Counted from the first letter of the stretch, positions 28,628-37,658 are shown. The stretch is DNA of 64,000 nt from an uncultured Lachnospiraceae bacterium (GCA_902796595.1 CADBPM010000026.1:29821-93820); one strand, 5' to 3'. The notes: generated from the letters alone by a model not told the origin. Made by a program: numbers and translations.

Positions 28628-30181
28628 CACATAAGAAATAGCATCTGCAACGTCGCGGGCAAGGACACTGTTTTTCCCAATTCTTTCCTCTGCTGCCTCG
28701 CCGGCAAGCCCGTGAATATATGCGCCTTTTGCCGCCGCCATATACAGTTCTTCCCCCATTGCCGCAAGCCCTGCGATGATCCCTGTAAGCACATCACCGG
28801 AACCACCCTTTGCAAGGGCACTTGTCCCTGAATCTATCACTGTGGTTGAAATGAAATCGTCGTCAGGCATTCTTCTGCCGCTCACAACGCTCCTTGCATC
28901 CTTTAGGACAAGAACACCGCCGTTTTCCCCGACAAATTTTCTTGAAATGCCAATAATATCAGCCTTGCACTCATTTACCGTACAGCCGGATAACCTCTCC
29001 ATTTCCTTTAAGTGCGGCGTAAATATAAAATTATCCCTGACAGACGCACCACTTTTTCTAAACTGGCTTAAGGCATCAGCATCTATTATAAGAGGCACTT
29101 CCGTCGTTTCAGTAACTTCTTTTATTATAGAAAGACTCCTTTTGCTTATACCCATACCAGGACCAACCACTACCACACTCGCCCATTCCAAAGCTTTCTT
29201 TAAATCTGCTCTCATTTTATCAGACATTACTTCATCAGGACTTTCGCAAAAGGTTGAAATGAGTGCTTCGGGCAAAAGTGCGGCAAGTATGCTTCTGTTT
29301 TTTTCGGAAGTAAAGAACCTCACAAGACCTGCTCCCGTCCTGTAGGCAGCAAGCCCCGACAGGAAAGCCGCTCCATGCATTTCTTCACTTCCCGCTATTA
29401 TAAGAACCTTTCCAAAATCGCCTTTATTGGAATACTCTTTTCTTTCCGGAACAATATTTTCCATATCCTTCTTTCTGTCAAAGGCATGAATATGGCTGTC
29501 AAACATAACAGATGCAGTCGGATCAAACCCTATATCCACTACAACCTTCTCTCCGGCATATTCTGTTCCCGGAAAAAGTACAATTCCCGGCTTATCAAAG
29601 CCCATGGTAACAGTAAGACTTGCCTTGATCGCAGTACCCATTATCTTTCCGGTATCTGCATTTATACCACTCGGCAGATCACAGGAAACTTTAAAAGCCT
29701 CGCAGGCATTGACTGCATTTATGAGCTTGGCATAGCCCCCTTCTATATTTCTTGCAAGTCCCACCCCAAAAAGAGCATCAACGATAAAAGAATATTCCTG
29801 TAAATTAAAAGACTCTATCAGTTCCTTATCGAGCATTTCAACTGGAAACACCCTGACATCAGAAAACAAATTTTCAAGGATATGCACCTGCGCATCCATT
29901 GATTTAGAAAAACCATGTTTCCCTTCGAAAACAAGCACTGTAACGGTGAATCCTCTTTCCATAAGGATTCTGCCGCACGCCGCTCCGTCGCCGCCATTGT
30001 TCCCGCTTCCGCAAAGAATGACAGCATCTTTTGACAGATTGTATCTTTCAGCCCTTTTGCATATCTCATCCGCCATTGCAAGCGCTGCACGCTCCATGAG
30101 GACAAGACTAGGTATCCCAGTCTCATTCACAGTAAATTCATCTATCTGCTTTGAAATATCACTTCCTGCTAAAAGTCTCAT
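28619..30181 (-). CDS. nnr: Bifunctional NAD(P)H-hydrate epimerase/dehydratase
   Basis: 520-aa repair enzyme for damaged nicotinamide cofactors. The N-terminal YjeF epimerase domain (about 1-215) shows LCGSGNNGGDGAACGR, and the C-terminal ADP-dependent dehydratase domain (about 230-518) shows GSGDVLTGIIAGL near residue 462. It overlaps acpS by 4 nt. Two GGTTGAAATG words lie in the dehydratase half (28844-28853, 29252-29261). Confidence 0.96.
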   Translation of the reverse strand: MRLLAGSDISKQIDEFTVNETGIPSLVLMERAALAMADEICKRAERYNLSKDAVILCGSGNNGGDGAACGRILMERGFTVTVLVFEGKHGFSKSMDAQVHILENLFSDVRVFPVEMLDKELIESFNLQEYSFIVDALFGVGLARNIEGGYAKLINAVNACEAFKVSCDLPSGINADTGKIMGTAIKASLTVTMGFDKPGIVLFPGTEYAGEKVVVDIGFDPTASVMFDSHIHAFDRKKDMENIVPERKEYSNKGDFGKVLIIAGSEEMHGAAFLSGLAAYRTGAGLVRFFTSEKNRSILAALLPEALISTFCESPDEVMSDKMRADLKKALEWASVVVVGPGMGISKRSLSIIKEVTETTEVPLIIDADALSQFRKSGASVRDNFIFTPHLKEMERLSGCTVNECKADIIGISRKFVGENGGVLVLKDARSVVSGRRMPDDDFISTTVIDSGTSALAKGGSGDVLTGIIAGLAAMGEELYMAAAKGAYIHGLAGEAAEERIGKNSVLARDVADAISYVLK

Positions 30182-30552
30182 TTATCTATCTCCTTTGCTT
30201 CTGCCACTGCCACTGCTGAAACAAGCGTCTTTGTGTCGGAAATTGAAACAAAGATCTTTCCTATTCCAAGACTTTCTGCCAGTTTATCCGCCTTACCATA
30301 TAGATTCACATAAGGCTTTCCTTTTTCGTCACGCAGCACTTCAACTTCGTTCGGAGAACATCCTGCAAAACCGGTGCCAAAGCACTTGACTACAGCTTCT
30401 TTTACGCACCAGTTTCCCGCGGCAGCAGACTTATGCTTTTCTATAAGCTCTCTTTCCTTTTCTGTAAATGTATTCACAAAAAAGGCATGCCTTTCGCACG
30501 CCTTTTCTATACGTTCTGGTTCAATTATATCGTTTCCAACACCTATGATCAT
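30178..30552 (-). CDS. acpS: Holo-[acyl-carrier-protein] synthase
   Basis: 124 aa, transfers 4'-phosphopantetheine from CoA to apo-ACP. The metal-binding Asp is in GVGNDIIEPERI (residue 8) and the WCVKEAVVKCFGTG motif holds the second catalytic Glu. It overlaps rex by 4 nt and nnr by 4 nt, forming the rex-acpS-nnr unit. Confidence 0.95.
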   Translation of the reverse strand: MIIGVGNDIIEPERIEKACERHAFFVNTFTEKERELIEKHKSAAAGNWCVKEAVVKCFGTGFAGCSPNEVEVLRDEKGKPYVNLYGKADKLAESLGIGKIFVSISDTKTLVSAVAVAEAKEIDK

Positions 30553-31196
30553 CTTTTTCTTCTCGCATTGCGTTTCTCTTTGAGCTCATAAGAAAGTCTC
30601 ATAAGAGTATCAGACAAATGAATATTCTCAACAATTGTATCAGATGAAAGCCTCAGATCCACAGGAGCAAAATTCCATATCGCTTCAATCCCCCATTTTA
30701 CAAGGTTTGCCGCCATAGGAACTGCTGCCTCCTTCGGAAGAGTCAGCGCCGCAATATCAACCTTTTCTTTTTTTATATAATCACCAAGGTCCGCACTGCT
30801 AAGAACTTCCACGCCATTTATAATAAGGCCTATCTTTTCCGGATCAATATCAAATATCTGCTTAACTATAAAACCACGTCGCTCAAAATCAGAATACCCT
30901 GACAGGGCTCTTCCAAGATTTCCTGCTCCTATTATTATAAGATTATACTTTCTATCAAGTCCGATTATATTCCCGATCTCGTTGTAGAGCGTCTCTACAT
31001 TGTAACCATACCCTTGCTGGCCAAAACCGCCGAAATTGTTAAGATCCTGGCGGATCTGCGAGGCGGTCACATGCATCTTCTGTGAAAGTTCTTTTGAAGA
31101 AATCCTTTCAGTACCTTCTGCAAGAAGATCACCCAGGTATCTGTAATACCGAGGCAATCTACTTATCACTGCCCTTGATATTTCTTTCTTTTCCAC
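30549..31196 (-). CDS. rex: Redox-sensing transcriptional repressor Rex
   Basis: 215-aa NADH/NAD+ sensor controlling fermentation genes. N-terminal winged helix (1-80, with SQIRQDLNNFGGFGQQGYGYN) and Rossmann domain with IIGAGNLGRAL near residue 92 for NAD(H). It begins with GTG. A strong promoter and a Rex-like operator directly upstream (31232-31260) suggest autoregulation. Confidence 0.96.
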   Translation of the reverse strand: MEKKEISRAVISRLPRYYRYLGDLLAEGTERISSKELSQKMHVTASQIRQDLNNFGGFGQQGYGYNVETLYNEIGNIIGLDRKYNLIIIGAGNLGRALSGYSDFERRGFIVKQIFDIDPEKIGLIINGVEVLSSADLGDYIKKEKVDIAALTLPKEAAVPMAANLVKWGIEAIWNFAPVDLRLSSDTIVENIHLSDTLMRLSYELKEKRNARRKR

Positions 31197-31231
31197 CCGA
31201 ATGCCCCCAATTTGCTTTTTACTTTCTTTCC

Positions 31232-31260
31232 ATTATAAAATATTGTTATAAATTTGTCAA
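31232..31260 (-). promoter_or_regulatory. rex promoter with overlapping Rex-type operator
   Basis: Perfect TTGACA and TATAAT boxes with a 17-base spacer. The same stretch, 31243-31260, reads TTGACAAATTTATAACAA toward rex and matches the clostridial Rex site TTGTTAA-N4-TTAACAA at 11 of 14 fixed positions. The -35 box begins immediately at the stop codon of the upstream glycosyltransferase gene. Confidence 0.7.
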
Positions 31261-32202
31261 TTATACCACGAGCAAGGTATCATAGTGCCTTGACAAAAGG
31301 TATTCGTGCGCCTTTATCCACGCTTTTCTCTCTTCTTTTGTCATATCGATTCCCTTTCCCCTTGTAAACGATTCCAGATGATAAAGTTTCACATCTTTTC
31401 TAACCATGTTGAAATATCCTGCTTCAAGTAATTTAAGACAAAGGTCTACATCATTGTAATGGTTCGGAAGCTCCTCATCAAATCCCCCGACCAACTGGAA
31501 GACTTCCTTTCTTACCATAAGACAGGCACCTGTCACCTCCGGAGCCTGATAAAGTTTAGGAAGATAGTCTATACTCTCTTCACTTTCCTCATAATGAAGA
31601 TGCATTGGGAAAAATCCCCCAGAAAGCCCTGCATGCTGTATGGCATTATTTTCAAAAAGCAACAGACTGCCCACTGCCCCGCTCTTTTCCTCCAATACCG
31701 TTTTTGCAAGCGGTTCAAGGAAATTGTCACTGATAACCTTCATGTCATCATTTAAAAATAAAAGAAGATCTCCAGTAGCTTGCTTGCTGCCCTCATTGCA
31801 CATTTTTGAAAAATTGAATTTCTCCTTATTATAAAGGTAGGAAGCCTCTTCTCTCTTTGCGATTTCTTCATAAATGCGTCTGTTCTCATTCGAACTTCCA
31901 TTATCCACAACGATTATCTCAGGATGCAAACTCCCTTCTTTTTCTCTGACAGATTTAAGAAGGTCTGACAAAAGCTTGGGGTTATCCTTACTTGGAATGA
32001 TTATTGAAACAAGCCGCCCTTTGGCATTCATGTCACACTTCTCATCATTTCTAACTAAATCGTCTATTTCCCTAAGCTCTGGAGTTTTGGCAGCAATATA
32101 CTTTCTTTCCTGTAATCTGAACCAAAGATACTCGAGATCGAATCTAAACTCCTCAAAGCTCATATATTTTGCAATTCTCTTTATCCTGTTTAAAAATGAC
32201 AT
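31261..32202 (-). CDS. Family 2 glycosyltransferase
   Basis: 313 aa, GT-A fold enzyme. The nucleotide-binding segment VSIIIPSKDNPKLL (near 65-80) and VVDNGSSNENRRIYEE, the metal-binding NDDM (DxD-like) near residue 160 and the acceptor-side NDVDLCLKLLEAGY match GT2 rhamnosyl/wall teichoic-type transferases. It lies 26 nt after another GT2 gene on the same strand; the two probably build a surface polysaccharide. Confidence 0.88.
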   Translation of the reverse strand: MSFLNRIKRIAKYMSFEEFRFDLEYLWFRLQERKYIAAKTPELREIDDLVRNDEKCDMNAKGRLVSIIIPSKDNPKLLSDLLKSVREKEGSLHPEIIVVDNGSSNENRRIYEEIAKREEASYLYNKEKFNFSKMCNEGSKQATGDLLLFLNDDMKVISDNFLEPLAKTVLEEKSGAVGSLLLFENNAIQHAGLSGGFFPMHLHYEESEESIDYLPKLYQAPEVTGACLMVRKEVFQLVGGFDEELPNHYNDVDLCLKLLEAGYFNMVRKDVKLYHLESFTRGKGIDMTKEERKAWIKAHEYLLSRHYDTLLVV

Positions 32203-32228
32203 TTTATACTTCCCATGTAGCTATGACA

Positions 32229-33647
32229 CTATTTCCTTAAAACTCTGCAATCATTTCTGACTACATTATAGTAACCCTTTTTACAAGCATGGAGACAAGC
32301 ATCGCGAAGAGAAAACTTTCCTTCCTGCAAGCTTCCAACCACTTCCTTAAGAACTTTACCCCTGACAGCATACATTTCCTTATTTACAGATAGTACATTA
32401 AAAGGCATATTGATAAGGCTCGCCAAAGGAAGATTTCCGCCGTCGATCACATTTCCACTCTCATCAAAACCCGACAAAATACGTTCTCCGTCTTTCTCCT
32501 TTACTGCAAGCCCCACAAAGCCTGCATGAGAAAGTGCGGCGTGACCCAACAGTTTTTCTACATCCACTGCCTCCGGCAATTCTATAAGATCAGTTCTTGC
32601 AACAAGGACAAGTTTGTCCGAAATATCGTATTCTTCAAGTTTCCTGTAAAGAACATTCACATCTTCAATTTCATAAGAGCTCATTTCAACCCAAGTTACC
32701 TTAAAATGCACTTGCTCTTCGTTAATAGGTTCTGTAGTTACAAGGATAACTTCTGCATTTTGAGGCACACACCAGTCCACCCTCGTCTGGTAACAGTCAG
32801 ACAGATAAGTTAGCTCTGCCTTACGCCCCTGCCTTTTAACTGCCTCTTCTTTTGCTCTTTTTGCAGCTGTGTATGCATACATTTTGGATGTCGGATTGGA
32901 ACTTGTAGAGTTCTTTCCATTACGCCAATGATAGCAGACATACGGCACATGACCAACCTTATCTATTTTTTCAATAAATCTGAGTGTCAGGTCATAGTCC
33001 TGCGAACCGTTAAAATCAGACCTAAGACCCCCAAGTTCCTTTACGATACTTGCCCTGTACATGGACAGATGCGAAGTGTACATGATCGACATAAAAGTGT
33101 CCGGCGACCAGTCAGGTTTAAATAATGGATAGAAAAAACTCTTTCCTTCATGGTCTGTATTGTCGCTGTCGGTATAGATAAAATCATATCCATATTTTAC
33201 CTGTACAGCCACCATTGCGCTCACAGCTCCCGGTTCAATGAAATCATCGCAATCCATAAAAGCTATAAATTCACCTGAAGAAAGTGCTATGGCATCATTA
33301 GTTGTTTCTGCTATATGCTTGTTTTCCTTATGATAAGCAACCTTAACTCTTGGGTTTCCTTCGTAGGATTTCAACGTATCCGTAGTTTCCTTCATTGTAG
33401 AAGCATCATCTACAAGCACAAGCTCAACATTGTGATAATCCTGATTTAAAACAGACTCTATGCAATCCGTAAGGATCTTCTTCTCTGTATTATAAACAGG
33501 CACAACAAAAGATACCCTATAAGGCTCGTCTTTATTTTCTCCAACAGGAGGCAGGTAATGCGCCCTTTTTCTTCCGTATGTATATGCAGACTTCATCCTG
33601 CTAAGCTTTGCTCTCAGTATATTTTTAACAGCTATGATCGCACTCAT
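32229..33647 (-). CDS. Family 2 glycosyltransferase (long form)
   Basis: 472 aa. N-terminal GT-A domain with SFVVPVYNTEKKIL, DDAST, and the metal-binding DCDD (AFMDCDDFIEPG) near residue 140; the rest (about 270-472) is a separate C-terminal domain. Some long GT2 enzymes of this kind in Lachnospiraceae work with a second GT2, as here. No membrane span, so it acts on the cytoplasmic face. It carries a GGTTGAAATG word (32682-32691) coding VEM. Confidence 0.87.
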   Translation of the reverse strand: MSAIIAVKNILRAKLSRMKSAYTYGRKRAHYLPPVGENKDEPYRVSFVVPVYNTEKKILTDCIESVLNQDYHNVELVLVDDASTMKETTDTLKSYEGNPRVKVAYHKENKHIAETTNDAIALSSGEFIAFMDCDDFIEPGAVSAMVAVQVKYGYDFIYTDSDNTDHEGKSFFYPLFKPDWSPDTFMSIMYTSHLSMYRASIVKELGGLRSDFNGSQDYDLTLRFIEKIDKVGHVPYVCYHWRNGKNSTSSNPTSKMYAYTAAKRAKEEAVKRQGRKAELTYLSDCYQTRVDWCVPQNAEVILVTTEPINEEQVHFKVTWVEMSSYEIEDVNVLYRKLEEYDISDKLVLVARTDLIELPEAVDVEKLLGHAALSHAGFVGLAVKEKDGERILSGFDESGNVIDGGNLPLASLINMPFNVLSVNKEMYAVRGKVLKEVVGSLQEGKFSLRDACLHACKKGYYNVVRNDCRVLRK

Positions 33648-33672
33648 TATTCCTTTTGCTCCACTCTATTCA

Positions 33673-33849
33673 GACAGATTATAGAACCATTCGCTCATGA
33701 AAATCGCCTATCGGCGATGAGCGATGGCTGCATCTTATTGCTTTGCAATAAGACAGATTATGGAACCATTCGCTCATGAAAATCGCCTATCGGCGATGAG
33801 CGATGGCTACATCTTATTGCTTCGCAATAAGACAGATTATGGAACCATT
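33673..33849. repeat. 79-bp tandem repeat, 2.2 copies, family A
   Basis: Units at 33673-33751 and 33752-33830 and the first 19 bases of a third. Each unit holds nested palindromes: CGCTCAT/ATGAGCG around ATCGCC/GGCGAT, and TCTTATTGC/GCAATAAGA. The last 40 bases of each unit match 184-223. A further fragment (CTTCGCAATAAGACA) lies near 33894-33908. The region 33648-33959 holds no gene. Confidence 0.85.
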
Positions 33850-33913
33850 TTATCACATATACCTTAAAAGGTCTATCGCATACTGTGCTTTTGCTTCGCA
33901 ATAAGACAAACTA

Positions 33914-33953
33914 AAAAAGTTGAAATGACTTTCATATCATTTCAACCTTTTTA
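33914..33953 (-). terminator. Terminator built from an inverted pair of the GTTGAAATG word
   Basis: Stem GTTGAAATGA / TCATTTCAAC (33919-33928 with 33937-33946), loop of 8, with A-rich and T-rich flanks. It follows the FN3 gene. The right arm is a full CATTTCAACC word and the left arm is a 9-base copy. Confidence 0.85.
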
Positions 33954-33959
33954 AACTAA

Positions 33960-34915
33960 TTATTTTCTTTTTTCAGGGTCTTCATCACGGAATTGAATCC
34001 TCTGTCCATCGTTATTTCTGAGTCTGTTACATTCATAAGAAAGACTTGTAAAAGTCTTATCTCCTGACTTCTTATACGCCTCTACGTAAATATAATATGT
34101 CTTATGAGTATTGAACTTCTTACCCTCAAACTTCTTCAACACTACACTTGTACTATTTTCACCTTTAAGAGTCTTGACGCACTTATATCCGCTCTTTTCT
34201 TTGGTTGAAATGTATACCTTGTAGCCATCACAGCCTTTTATTTTTTTACAATTAAAATTAAGTTTTCCGTTCTTTACAATTGTAAGAGTATGACCGGTAT
34301 CAGTATACATACGAGGAGCAGGGATCACATATCCCCTATCCGACCACTTCCCATAGACTTCATTTCCTAACACCGTTGAAATTGCCCTTACTTTAAATGA
34401 ATAAACTTCATTATTTTTATCAGCGATGAATTCCTCATTGCAGAAATTACCTATCGTTTCAAAATTCTTGAATTCCTTACCATTTTTATCATAAGCAGTA
34501 ACTTCATATTTATCTGCTGCAGGCTGAGCGTCCCACCTTATTCTTGCTGTAGGTCCCCAATAAGCAAGAAACCCCCAACTTCTTGGATTTTGCACTTTGT
34601 CTGGCATTGTTTTCAGCACATCATTATCACCAATAGACAAATTAAGACCTGTATCAAGATCTTTATATCTTATTACGATTGAATATTTAGTTCCTGGCTC
34701 AAGCCCATCAAAACTGTAACTTGTTACATCTGCCGGTACAGTATCAGGATCCTTTTCTACGTCCTTTCCTGCTTCAATATAATCCTTACCTATTCCGATA
34801 TAATACTCCTCATGGGGATTTTCCGGTTCAGTCCATGTAAATGATGCTGATGTTTTTGTAGCCTCAGTCTGCCTGATATCATCTCCAAAAGCAATCTCAT
34901 TGGAATTTCTCCTCA
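33960..34915 (-). pseudogene. Fibronectin type III-like protein lacking a usable start
   Basis: The frame gives about 318 aa with three beta-rich modules: an FN3 domain (about 20-110, ending KTMPDKVQNPRSWG), a second (about 112-210) and a C-terminal FN3-like module (about 225-305, GYKVYISTKEKSGYKCVKTL) of the type found in Lachnospiraceae surface proteins. There is no signal peptide. A promoter (34955-34983) and a GAGGAGA ribosome binding site are present, but the ATG after that site is in another frame and gives a 36-codon peptide. The main frame has only TTG at 34916 overlapping the site, or ATT. It looks like a gene that lost its 5' end or suffered a frameshift. Confidence 0.6.
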
Positions 34916-34954
34916 AAATAATAATATTTAAGACTTTTTAAGTCTAACCAACAC

Positions 34955-34983
34955 AGTATAGCAAAACGCAAAAAAATTTTCAA
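34955..34983 (-). promoter_or_regulatory. Sigma-A promoter before the FN3 gene
   Basis: TTGAAA and TATACT separated by exactly 17 bases, about 40 bases before the ribosome binding site. Confidence 0.7.
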
Positions 34984-34988
34984 GTATT

Positions 34989-35015
34989 GTAAACGAAATA
35001 AGTAATTTCGTTTAC
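34989..35015. repeat. 11-bp inverted repeat
   Basis: GTAAACGAAAT and ATTTCGTTTAC with a 5-base loop in the space between the FN3 promoter and the family C repeat. No T-run follows. Function unknown. Confidence 0.5.
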
Positions 35016-35039
35016 GATAAACGTCGCCGAGAAATAATG

Positions 35040-35086
35040 CTGGATAGAGCAAGCTCTATCCGCCATTATTTTTTTCGCTTACTATA
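35040..35086 (+). repeat. Dispersed palindromic repeat, family C, copy 1
   Basis: 47 bases matching 52758-52804 (opposite strand) at 43 positions. The core is GGATAGAGCA / AGCTCTATCC inside an AATAATG/CATTATT stem, ending TTCGCTTACTATA. Confidence 0.75.
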
Positions 35087-35154
35087 ATTTCACAAACTCG
35101 AAATTTTCAGTATATTTTCACTGCATCAATCATCGTTTTTACATTTTCAATTGA

Positions 35155-36237
35155 CTATTCTTCTGTAATCTTAAAACTCACTTTTCGGCTCATTGCAGCT
35201 TTGTAATACCTTGTCGCGTCAACACTTGCCACAACAGTGTATCTACCAGGTTTAACTGCCTCCCTTACCTTCTTTCCTTTTGCATTCCTTATTTCAAAAG
35301 TCACCTCTGCGCCCTTATTTGTGTTCTTAATGACCTTTATTTTTGCCGCCATGCCGTCATATTTCTTATTTTTGCAGGAAATCTCAAGTGTCCCCTCCGG
35401 CAAGGTAAACTCGTCTACTGTTCCAAAGCGATATCCTGCCTTTTCAAGGTTTGTAAGAACCGTATCAAGTGCCTCCGCATTGGATTTCGACACAACATGC
35501 ATAAGCGGCATTGCGCCCGGATGGCAGTACCGGTTGAAATGATCTATAACGTATTGTTTACCCGGCTGAGCATTGGCATCCCAATCACAATAAGCCATGC
35601 TCCAGAACATTGTATGGTAACCCATATCCTTCAATACAGCAAGACTTTGTTCACTGTATCCACCCGCAGGAGGTCTTACAAACAGATCCATATCGTAGCC
35701 TGTAAGCTCCTTCATAAGCTTTGCAGTTTCAGTTATCTCGGATTTTATCTGCGATACCTGGCAATTAGCAAGATTAGGGTGATGCATAGTATGATTTCCG
35801 ACCAGATGCCCCTCTTCTTTCATTTTCTTTATTAAATCAGGTCTTTCTTTTATATATTCTCCGGTAACAAAAAATATCGCATGTGCCTTATGCTTCTTAA
35901 GGGTGTCTAAGATTTTCCCGGTGTAGCCATTCTCATAGCCGCAATCAAAAGTTAAGTAGATCACCTTTTCTTTAGTATCAGAATTAAGGTACCATGCTCC
36001 CTTATCGTTCAGATTCCAGCCGGCGGGCACTCCACCCCTTGTCTTTTTGTGATTCTCCTGCCTTACCATGTACCAGCTGTATGGATACGTTGAATACTTG
36101 CTGTAGTCAAACTTTACCTTGCTTTTTTTTAAAGTTCCTGCATAAACTGGTAAGACTAAAGAAGACACAAGCAGACACACTATCACAAAAAGGCTTAAAA
36201 TTTTACCTACAGCACCGTAACTCTGTTTTTTCTTCAT
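35155..36237 (-). CDS. Secreted polysaccharide deacetylase (NodB domain, PdaA-like)
   Basis: 360 aa. Signal peptide (1-33, ending VLPVYAG). The NodB domain (about 85-265) has motif 1 TFDCGYENG with the metal Asp, motif 2 HTMHHPNL with the two metal His, and RPPAGGYSEQS. The CGYENGYT form is that of PdaA, which de-N-acetylates muramic acid in spore cortex or wall. The last 85 residues form a separate beta-rich domain (KKYDGMAAKIKVI... RYYKAAMSRKVSF). A GGTTGAAATG word at 35532-35541 codes HFN here. Confidence 0.9.
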   Translation of the reverse strand: MKKKQSYGAVGKILSLFVIVCLLVSSLVLPVYAGTLKKSKVKFDYSKYSTYPYSWYMVRQENHKKTRGGVPAGWNLNDKGAWYLNSDTKEKVIYLTFDCGYENGYTGKILDTLKKHKAHAIFFVTGEYIKERPDLIKKMKEEGHLVGNHTMHHPNLANCQVSQIKSEITETAKLMKELTGYDMDLFVRPPAGGYSEQSLAVLKDMGYHTMFWSMAYCDWDANAQPGKQYVIDHFNRYCHPGAMPLMHVVSKSNAEALDTVLTNLEKAGYRFGTVDEFTLPEGTLEISCKNKKYDGMAAKIKVIKNTNKGAEVTFEIRNAKGKKVREAVKPGRYTVVASVDATRYYKAAMSRKVSFKITEE

Positions 36238-36377
36238 AAAAGATCCTCACATTTTTGTTTGTAGTTTGCAAGCCACGTACCATCCAAAGATCTTCCTGTC
36301 AGGATTATATTCCTATCGTAAACAAAAATTCCGTTTGTAATAAAACAATTTTAAGCTTTATGATAATTTCAGTCAAG

Positions 36378-36418
36378 CAAAAAGGTTGAAATGCAGACAG
36401 CACATTTCAACCTTTTTG
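36378..36418 (-). terminator. Terminator of the mannan operon, an inverted pair of GGTTGAAATG
   Basis: Perfect 15-bp stem AAAAAGGTTGAAATG / CATTTCAACCTTTTT with a 9-base loop. Both arms contain the complete 10-mer (36384-36393 and 36403-36412). It lies between the esterase stop codon and the start of the deacetylase gene. Confidence 0.9.
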
Positions 36419-36437
36419 CTGATACCAATGTTCTATT

Positions 36438-37568
36438 TCACCTTCTTGCATACTTTCTCAGCCTATCCGCAAGAAACTTTGCCGTTTCACTATGCCATAC
36501 AGGTCCAGGATGCTCTCTTGAACCTACAGTTTCAGGTGTAAATGGCTGGAGTCTGACCATTTCCGCATTTTTATCACCTGATTCCGTAATATATTCCTTT
36601 ACACAATTTTCATAACGTGCATTTAAACCTTCCCCCGGGAACGAACCTGTAAGCCAGATTATATGAGATTCAGGGTTCAGCCTTCTTACTTTATATAAAA
36701 AGGCTTTTTCTGCCTCCAAGATCCTTTTCACACAGTCTTCATTATAAGTTCCATCTTTATTCAACTTTTGGTCTAAAAGTCCGTCTCCATCCCTGTCAGG
36801 GTACTGGGGCGGAGTTCTGAATGCGCCCTCATCATTTGTGCCAAGATTAATGAGTATAACGTCCGGCTTCCATGAAGTAAAATCATACTTTTTACTGCCG
36901 CCATTATAGCAGTCACTTTCTTTAGACAGGACAGAACAGATGTTATCATAATTTTCAGGAATGTTATTATTAAGATTTCCGTCCCAGCTGCAGAATATCC
37001 CCCAGCCTCCCTGAGACATGATCCTGCATTCTCCGACAAGCTTACTTGTTGTAAGAAATGGATAGGCAAAAGAGGTGCTCATTACCATCGGATTCCATGT
37101 CATTTCCTCTTTATTTCCAACTGTGCCCTCACCGGAAGTTATGCTGTCACCTATAAATTCAAGTCGTATAGCAGGCTCTTCTATTTTCACAAAACTTCCG
37201 TCTGTCTTTATTCCTCTTATTTTTAGAAATCTGTCCTTATCTGTCCCTATCGGCTGAACTTCCTTTATTATCTGCACATGTCTTGTCTGACTTGCATCAC
37301 CTGCAATAAAGATTGGAATTTCAGCCTTACCCTTAGGCACTATCTGCCTTGATATAAGAGCCCCGTCAATCCAGACTCCTATCCACTCTTCATATATACT
37401 GTAATCTGACTCCGTTAAAAGCATAAGAGCAGTTGCCTGAATGTTAAATTCCAGTCCGCTGCCATGCCAGTAAAGTGTAAGAGTATCAGTTTCCCCGTCG
37501 TTTCTGCCAAGCACTCTTACTTTATTTTCTGAAATAAGTTTTGAGATTATATATTTTCTCATCCTCAC
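36438..37568 (-). CDS. SGNH esterase, CE2-like (acetyl-mannan esterase candidate)
   Basis: 376 aa without a signal peptide. An N-terminal beta-sandwich (about 1-125) precedes an SGNH hydrolase with block I EFIGDSITSGEG (nucleophile Ser), Gly/Asn blocks (GGWGIF, LGTNDEG) and the catalytic His near EHPGPVWH. A jelly-roll followed by SGNH is the CE2 layout. In Roseburia a CE2 enzyme removes acetyl groups from manno-oligosaccharides together with a CE17 enzyme; this gene is last in a mannan operon, so that role is likely here. Confidence 0.82.
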   Translation of the reverse strand: MRMRKYIISKLISENKVRVLGRNDGETDTLTLYWHGSGLEFNIQATALMLLTESDYSIYEEWIGVWIDGALISRQIVPKGKAEIPIFIAGDASQTRHVQIIKEVQPIGTDKDRFLKIRGIKTDGSFVKIEEPAIRLEFIGDSITSGEGTVGNKEEMTWNPMVMSTSFAYPFLTTSKLVGECRIMSQGGWGIFCSWDGNLNNNIPENYDNICSVLSKESDCYNGGSKKYDFTSWKPDVILINLGTNDEGAFRTPPQYPDRDGDGLLDQKLNKDGTYNEDCVKRILEAEKAFLYKVRRLNPESHIIWLTGSFPGEGLNARYENCVKEYITESGDKNAEMVRLQPFTPETVGSREHPGPVWHSETAKFLADRLRKYARR

Positions 37569-37658
37569 CTTCCCCTTTTCTGCTCATAATAAAAATCGGG
37601 GACAAATGCTTTTGACCCCGACATCATTATATTCTACTAAAAATCTTAAAGCAATGAT

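Noticed and set aside
33673..33849. CRISPR array
   Set aside because: The units are 79 bp, directly joined without spacers, and contain internal palindromes; there are no cas genes.
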